DNA of 64,000 bases, from positions 1 to 64,000 of the forward strand of contig JAILID010000072.1 of NCBI GenBank assembly GCA_024695465.1, written 5' to 3'. The translations under genes and the position numbers were made by a program. The notes beneath the pieces are model-generated. The model ran no database searches and was not told where the DNA came from. It saw only the letters and a list, made by a program, of their open reading frames with translations. Positions 60,245-64,000 of this stretch are shown piece after piece (position 1 is the stretch's first letter; each line of letters begins with the position of its first letter). This stretch comes from Lachnospiraceae bacterium (lineage in GTDB: Bacteria; Bacillota; Clostridia; Lachnospirales; Lachnospiraceae).

Positions 60245-61198
60245 TTATCCATCCGTGTCGGCCGCGGCCGGCACTTCATTTTCCATATCATCCCGCTCCC
60301 TGGGCCTGTCCGATGAAACCAGTTTTCCCATGACGACGCAGCGGTAAGTATCCGCGGTGGTGCAGGTCGAAAGCGTCACCGTATAATCCGTCTCGCTTAA
60401 GGGGACGCTGTTTCCGACCTCCGAAGCGGCCTGCATCCTTTTCTCCCAGGACAGAAAGCCGGGTCCCTTCCCGTAAAAGAGATTGTAGGCTTCCGAATCC
60501 ACCGGCGTCTCCATGGCCGCATAGACGTGATAGCGGTAATTGCCTTCCGGCGTGAGAATCCAGAAATAGGGAGCGGCGTCATAGGTCTCCTGCAGCCTCA
60601 GATACTTCAGCATGCCGAACATGCTCCCGTTCTTCATATTATGCCCGTAGACGACCGTGTTGGGATCCGAGAAATCCGCGGCGTTCATGCAGTCCATGAA
60701 AATGGATCCGGCAAAAAGGTCTTCCCTTCTGAAGGTCCTGTGCAGGTAGTAATCGTTATCCTCCCCCCGGCAGACGGGATAGCTGATCGCCGGCTCCGCG
60801 TCCACATAGATCCAGCCGACAATGTCGCTGTTGACCGCCTTCAGCGAGGCCCAGTCGGCGCTAAGGGGCGGAGCCGCGTCCTCGATGAGGAGTCCCTCCT
60901 CCGGAGAAGCTTCACCTCCCGCCCCGCCGGCATTTTCCCCGCTCCCGGAGACCTCCCTGGGTACGGCGGAGGTCCCATCCCCCTGCCCGGCGAAAGAAGC
61001 GTCCCCCCCTCCCGGATGGGTAAATTCATCCTTCAGACCGTCATATTCCTGACTGGCCGCATGGTAGCCGTGATAGATGCCGTAAAGACGCCAGGCGGAA
61101 AAAAGAAGCAGGCAGAGCGCGCCCAATATGACGAGCAGGCGCACAAGTTCCCGGATATCATTATTCCGGCTGTTCTTCAGTTTCTTTGTCTTTGTCAT
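60245..61198 (-). CDS. srtB: Class B sortase
   Basis: A 317-residue membrane transpeptidase: basic N-terminus and membrane helix (about 17-38), a Gly/Ser/Glu linker, and the sortase domain with VYGHNMKNGSMFGML (catalytic His) near residue 185, TVTLSTCTTADTYRCVVMGKL (catalytic Cys and Arg) near 275, and ISYPVCRGEDNDYYLHR near 140. SrtB enzymes anchor a few specific proteins, often with NPQTN-like motifs, to peptidoglycan; no such substrate is encoded nearby. It starts 18 bp after the aminotransferase gene. Confidence 0.92.
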   Translation of the reverse strand: MTKTKKLKNSRNNDIRELVRLLVILGALCLLLFSAWRLYGIYHGYHAASQEYDGLKDEFTHPGGGDASFAGQGDGTSAVPREVSGSGENAGGAGGEASPEEGLLIEDAAPPLSADWASLKAVNSDIVGWIYVDAEPAISYPVCRGEDNDYYLHRTFRREDLFAGSIFMDCMNAADFSDPNTVVYGHNMKNGSMFGMLKYLRLQETYDAAPYFWILTPEGNYRYHVYAAMETPVDSEAYNLFYGKGPGFLSWEKRMQAASEVGNSVPLSETDYTVTLSTCTTADTYRCVVMGKLVSSDRPRERDDMENEVPAAADTDG

Positions 61199-61216
61199 GA
61201 AAGCCCTTCCTTCGGC

Positions 61217-62518
61217 TTAAGCCTCCTGTCCTTCCTTCAGCAGTTTCTCGATGCTGACCAGGCGGATCGCCAGGATAAAGATTTCCATCGCCTCCCGAAG
61301 CTCCGTCTCGGTCGGGTAGGATGGGGCGATGCGGATATTCCGGTCCCTGGGATCCCTGCCGTAAGGAAAGGTCGCTCCGGCCTCCGTCATCTTGACCCCG
61401 GCTTCCGCCGCCCGGGCGACGATTTCTTTGGCGCAGCCGTCCATGGAGTCAAAGGAAATAAAGTAGCCGCCTCTGGGTTTCGTCCACTCTCCGATCTCCG
61501 CGTCTCCGATCTCCCGCTCAAGCATGGTCTCGACGAGCTCGAACTTGGGTCTTAAGATCGCGGCGTGTCTGCGCATATGCTCGTGCATATTGGCCATATT
61601 GCCGAAGTAGCGCACATGGCGGAGCTGGTTCATCTTGTCATGGCCGATCGTCTGCACCTGCATATACTTTTTAATATCCTTCAGGTTTCTCTGTGAAGCA
61701 GCCAGGGCCGCGATTCCGGCTCCGGGGAAAGTGACTTTGGAAGTGGAGATAAACTTATAGACCATATCCGGACGGCCGGCCTTCCGGCATTCCCGCAGGA
61801 TCTCCAGCAGGTAATCCTGCTTTTTGGGATCGTCATAGAGATGATGGATGGAATAGGCGTTATCCCAATAGATCCGGAAATCTTCCGCCGCCGGATGAAG
61901 GTTCGCGAAGCGCAGCACCGTCTCCTCCGAGTAGGTATAACCGGTGGGATTCGCGTATTTCGGCACGCACCAGATTCCCTTGACCGACGGATCATTCTCC
62001 ACATACTTCTGCACCAGATCCATGTCCGGCCCGTCCTGATAGAGCGGAATGTTGATCATCTCGATCCCGAAAAATTCCGTGATCCGGAAATGCCGGTCAT
62101 AGCCGGGAACCGGACACAGGAATTTCACCTTGTCAAGCCTGCACCAGGGCGTACTCCCGCAGACCCCATGGGTCATGGATCTCGCCACGGTGTCGAACAT
62201 GATGTTGAGGGAGGAATTTCCGAAGATGATCATATCCTCCGGCTCCACCTCGGACATCTTGCCCATCAGGTATTTCGCCTCCGGGATTCCGAAAAGGATT
62301 CCGTAATTCCGGACGTCCGTCCCGGTCTCATCGTTATAGTAAACCTCGGAATTGAGGACATTCATCATCTGCCTGGACAGATTGAGCTGGGCTGTGGAGG
62401 GCTTGCCTCTGGACATATCCAGTTTCAGCCCCTCCGCCTTTTTCGCGTCAAACTGTTTCTGGCGATGGGCCTTTTCCGCAAGAAGCTCCTCCCGGGTCAT
62501 CTTTCGATACGATTTCAT
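61217..62518 (-). CDS. Aspartate aminotransferase, subgroup Ic
   Basis: A 433-residue PLP aminotransferase of the PF12897 (subgroup Ic) family: LKLDMSRGKPSTAQLNLS near residue 30, FGNSSLNIMFDTVARS near 98, PKYANPTGYTYSEET near 185 and the PLP lysine in FISTSKVTFPGAGIAA near 255. Family members are active as aspartate or alanine aminotransferases. Sequences of this subgroup are distant from the class I enzymes elsewhere in the window. Likely first gene of the unit with srtB, sir2 and the papain gene, by spacing. Confidence 0.9.
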   Translation of the reverse strand: MKSYRKMTREELLAEKAHRQKQFDAKKAEGLKLDMSRGKPSTAQLNLSRQMMNVLNSEVYYNDETGTDVRNYGILFGIPEAKYLMGKMSEVEPEDMIIFGNSSLNIMFDTVARSMTHGVCGSTPWCRLDKVKFLCPVPGYDRHFRITEFFGIEMINIPLYQDGPDMDLVQKYVENDPSVKGIWCVPKYANPTGYTYSEETVLRFANLHPAAEDFRIYWDNAYSIHHLYDDPKKQDYLLEILRECRKAGRPDMVYKFISTSKVTFPGAGIAALAASQRNLKDIKKYMQVQTIGHDKMNQLRHVRYFGNMANMHEHMRRHAAILRPKFELVETMLEREIGDAEIGEWTKPRGGYFISFDSMDGCAKEIVARAAEAGVKMTEAGATFPYGRDPRDRNIRIAPSYPTETELREAMEIFILAIRLVSIEKLLKEGQEA

Positions 62519-62634
62519 AATAATTTCCTCCTTCCGGTCACGGCAGCCGGATCACGACGCTTCCGCGCCTTTCTTTTCCCATTATCCCCTTTATTTTACG
62601 ACCAAATGAAGAAGGTGTCAACTGACGCGGAAAG

Positions 62635-62652
62635 CTTTTGCCGAAGCAAAAG
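62635..62652. repeat. Small hairpin upstream of mntP
   Basis: CTTTTGC (62635-62641), CGAA loop, GCAAAAG (62646-62652), eleven bases before the mntP -35 box. No T tract. Possible operator or a relic terminator. Confidence 0.45.
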
Positions 62653-62662
62653 GCGGTTAGTG

Positions 62663-62691
62663 TTGACGAACCATCAGGCCAATGATAAACT
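62663..62691 (+). promoter_or_regulatory. Promoter of mntP
   Basis: TTGACG (62663-62668), 17-bp spacer, TAAACT (62686-62691). The leader is only about 25 bases, too short for a yybP-ykoY manganese riboswitch, and none is seen upstream. Confidence 0.65.
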
Positions 62692-62723
62692 CCCCAATAA
62701 ACGCACGCATTTGAGGTGAATCT

Positions 62724-63302
62724 ATGTCAATCTGGGAAATCTTTCTCATCGGACTCGGGCTCTCCATGGACGCTTTCGCGGTCTCCATCTGCAAGGGCCT
62801 TTCTCTCCGCAGAATCACAGTCGGCCCCGCTCTTGCCGCCGGCTTATGGTTCGGAGGCTTCCAGGCGCTCATGCCGGTTCTCGGCTGGCTTCTCGGCGCC
62901 GGCTTTTCCTCCTATATCGAGGCGGTCGATCACTGGATCGTCTTCGCGCTGCTGCTTTTCATAGGCGCGAATATGATCCGGGAAGCGCTTTCTGAAAAAG
63001 AAGGAAATGAATCGGCGTCTTCGGAAAACGACCGGGATTTTTCCCCGAAGGCCATGTTCCCCCTCGCCGTCGCCACCAGCATCGACGCGCTGGCTGTCGG
63101 GGTTTCCTTCGCTTTTCTGCATACGCCGATCCTGCTGCCTGCCTTCCTCATCGGAACGACGACCTTCGTCTTCGGGGCTTTGGGGATCTGCATCGGTTCC
63201 GTCTTCGGCAGCCGCTTTAAGGGGGCCGCGGAGATATGCGGAGGCTGCGTTCTCATCCTGATCGGAAGCCGAATCCTGCTGCAGCATCTGGGCCTGCTCT
63301 GA
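62724..63302 (+). CDS. mntP: Manganese efflux pump MntP
   Basis: A 192-residue protein with six membrane helices in two related halves. The conserved acidic motifs GLGLSMDAFAVSICKG (near residue 11) and VATSIDALAVGVSFA (near 117) are diagnostic. It exports Mn2+ from the cytoplasm. GAGGTG precedes the start. It converges on the methyltransferase gene with only 7 bp between stops and no visible terminator. Confidence 0.92.
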   Translation: MSIWEIFLIGLGLSMDAFAVSICKGLSLRRITVGPALAAGLWFGGFQALMPVLGWLLGAGFSSYIEAVDHWIVFALLLFIGANMIREALSEKEGNESASSENDRDFSPKAMFPLAVATSIDALAVGVSFAFLHTPILLPAFLIGTTTFVFGALGICIGSVFGSRFKGAAEICGGCVLILIGSRILLQHLGLL

Positions 63303-63309
63303 AGCCGCT

Positions 63310-64000
63310 TTAAAAGACGACTCTTCCCGCGCAGCCGCAGGGAAGCACGAGATCGCTGCCCTTTATCGGAAGGCCGATTTCATCCGCCCGGATCACGGCC
63401 GGGCAGTATTTTTTCAAGCTGCTCTTCAGCATATAGGCCATGGTGCCCGGCTGAAGACCGGTCGTATAGGAATTAAGCAGCATAAAAAGAGGCTGATCCG
63501 ACAGAATCCCGGCCAGCGAAAGCAGCAGGGGGTAGATCGTCTCCTCGATCTTCCAGACCTCTCCTTTGGGACCCCGCCCATAGGAGGGCGGATCCAGGAT
63601 CACCGCGTCGTAGCGATTTCCGCGGCGCAGCTCTCTTTGGACAAACTTAGTGCAGTCGTCAACGAGCCAGCGGACATTTCGATCCGCAAGGCCGGAGAGG
63701 GCTGCATTTTCTTTTGCCCAGGCCACCATGCCTTTCGAAGCGTCCACATGCGTGACCGAAGCGCCGGCCAAAAGCGCCGCCAGCGTCGCGCCGCCTGTGT
63801 AGGCGAAAAGGTTCAGGACCCGGATCGGCCTTCCCGCCTGAAGGATCAGTTCTGAGAACCAGTCCCAGTTGACGGCCTGCTCCGGAAAAAGACCGGTGTG
63901 CTTAAAGCCCAGCGGCTTCAGCTGAAAAGCCAGCTTCCCGTAGCGGATCTGCCAGGATTCCGGAAGCTTCTTTACGTCCCACTCCCCTCCGCCTTTTGCG
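63310..64000 (-). CDS. Class I SAM-dependent methyltransferase (RlmI/RlmK-like), cut by the window edge
   Basis: The frame stays open from the stop at 63310 to the right edge, so the N-terminus lies outside the window; about 230 codons are visible. The visible part reads KLAFQLKPLGFKHTGLFPEQ, then the SAM-binding motif LNLFAYTGGATLAALLAGAS, VTHVDASKGMVAWAKEN, and the catalytic DAVILDPPSYGRGPKGE. These are typical of COG1092 23S rRNA cytosine methyltransferases. The short frame from a TTG at 63771 is only the downstream part of this gene. Position methylated is unknown. Confidence 0.85.
   Translation of the reverse strand, partial: AKGGGEWDVKKLPESWQIRYGKLAFQLKPLGFKHTGLFPEQAVNWDWFSELILQAGRPIRVLNLFAYTGGATLAALLAGASVTHVDASKGMVAWAKENAALSGLADRNVRWLVDDCTKFVQRELRRGNRYDAVILDPPSYGRGPKGEVWKIEETIYPLLLSLAGILSDQPLFMLLNSYTTGLQPGTMAYMLKSSLKKYCPAVIRADEIGLPIKGSDLVLPCGCAGRVVF

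Noticed and set aside
62519..62723. yybP-ykoY manganese riboswitch upstream of mntP
   Set aside because: The predicted leader is about 25 bases, and no conserved L1/L3 loop sequences are visible.

Overview
The window reads as chromosomal DNA of a Gram-positive Bacillota, most likely class Clostridia and probably Lachnospiraceae-like. The main reasons are HrcA/CIRCE control of an hrcA-grpE-dnaK-dnaJ-prmA-rsmE block, a class B sortase, a dockerin-bearing protease, GdpP, MutS2, lipoproteins with typical lipoboxes, AGGAGG ribosome binding sites, and promoters of the TTGNNN-17-TATAAT type. G+C is high, about 57% by eye. I see no phage, insertion sequence, CRISPR array, tRNA or rRNA. The coding style is uniform, so this looks like core genome rather than an island. 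Genus cannot be fixed from what is visible.

Layout. 1-680 has no convincing gene. 681-10581 is a minus-strand run: small export protein, ricin-repeat/M15 peptidase, hisC, a second aminotransferase, tyrS, NUDIX hydrolase, M20 peptidase, DUF975 protein and a CLC channel. A secreted FKBP lipoprotein (plus strand, 10747) converges on an unusual four-gene minus-strand unit at 11704-16281: acyl carrier protein, AMP-forming acyl ligase, a large acidic protein of unknown function and a DUF3810 membrane protein with HELSH. 16432-25520 is the heat-shock block with UPF0158 and DUF4349 genes at its tail. 25823-30774 holds an SPFH protein, a ProX-type tRNA editing protein, two unrecognised membrane proteins, a HAD phosphatase and a PAP2-like protein.

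30980-36720 is a hexuronate catabolic locus: uxuA-uxuB and eda-kdgK on the minus strand and an AraC-type regulator divergent from uxuA. Together they take fructuronate/mannonate through KDG and KDPG to pyruvate and glyceraldehyde-3-phosphate. The glucuronate isomerase and transporter are not here. A near-perfect cre/LacI-type operator sits just below the eda promoter. A secreted type-B carboxylesterase, pyrC, a two-domain polyphosphate:AMP phosphotransferase, a membrane HD-GYP protein, mutS2 and a two-component system follow (36732-48623). VanW with an orphan AIR-synthase C-domain, then glyA, dnaB-rplI-gdpP and rpsF-ssb-rpsR (48620-57541) form a replication/translation neighbourhood that in many Bacillota lies near the origin, although no dnaA or oriC is visible. 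The right end has a tight aminotransferase-srtB-sir2-papain/dockerin unit, mntP, and an edge-truncated methyltransferase.

The observations I rate most worth following up are these: (i) a frame-independent, strand-symmetric, heavily over-represented word AAATGAA/TTCATTT across the whole window; (ii) the ACP/acyl-ligase/acidic-protein/DUF3810 unit; (iii) several places where a terminator and the next promoter overlap, or where a terminator is buried in a neighbouring gene; (iv) a structured leader in front of the HD-GYP gene and a mutS2 gene that looks leaderless.
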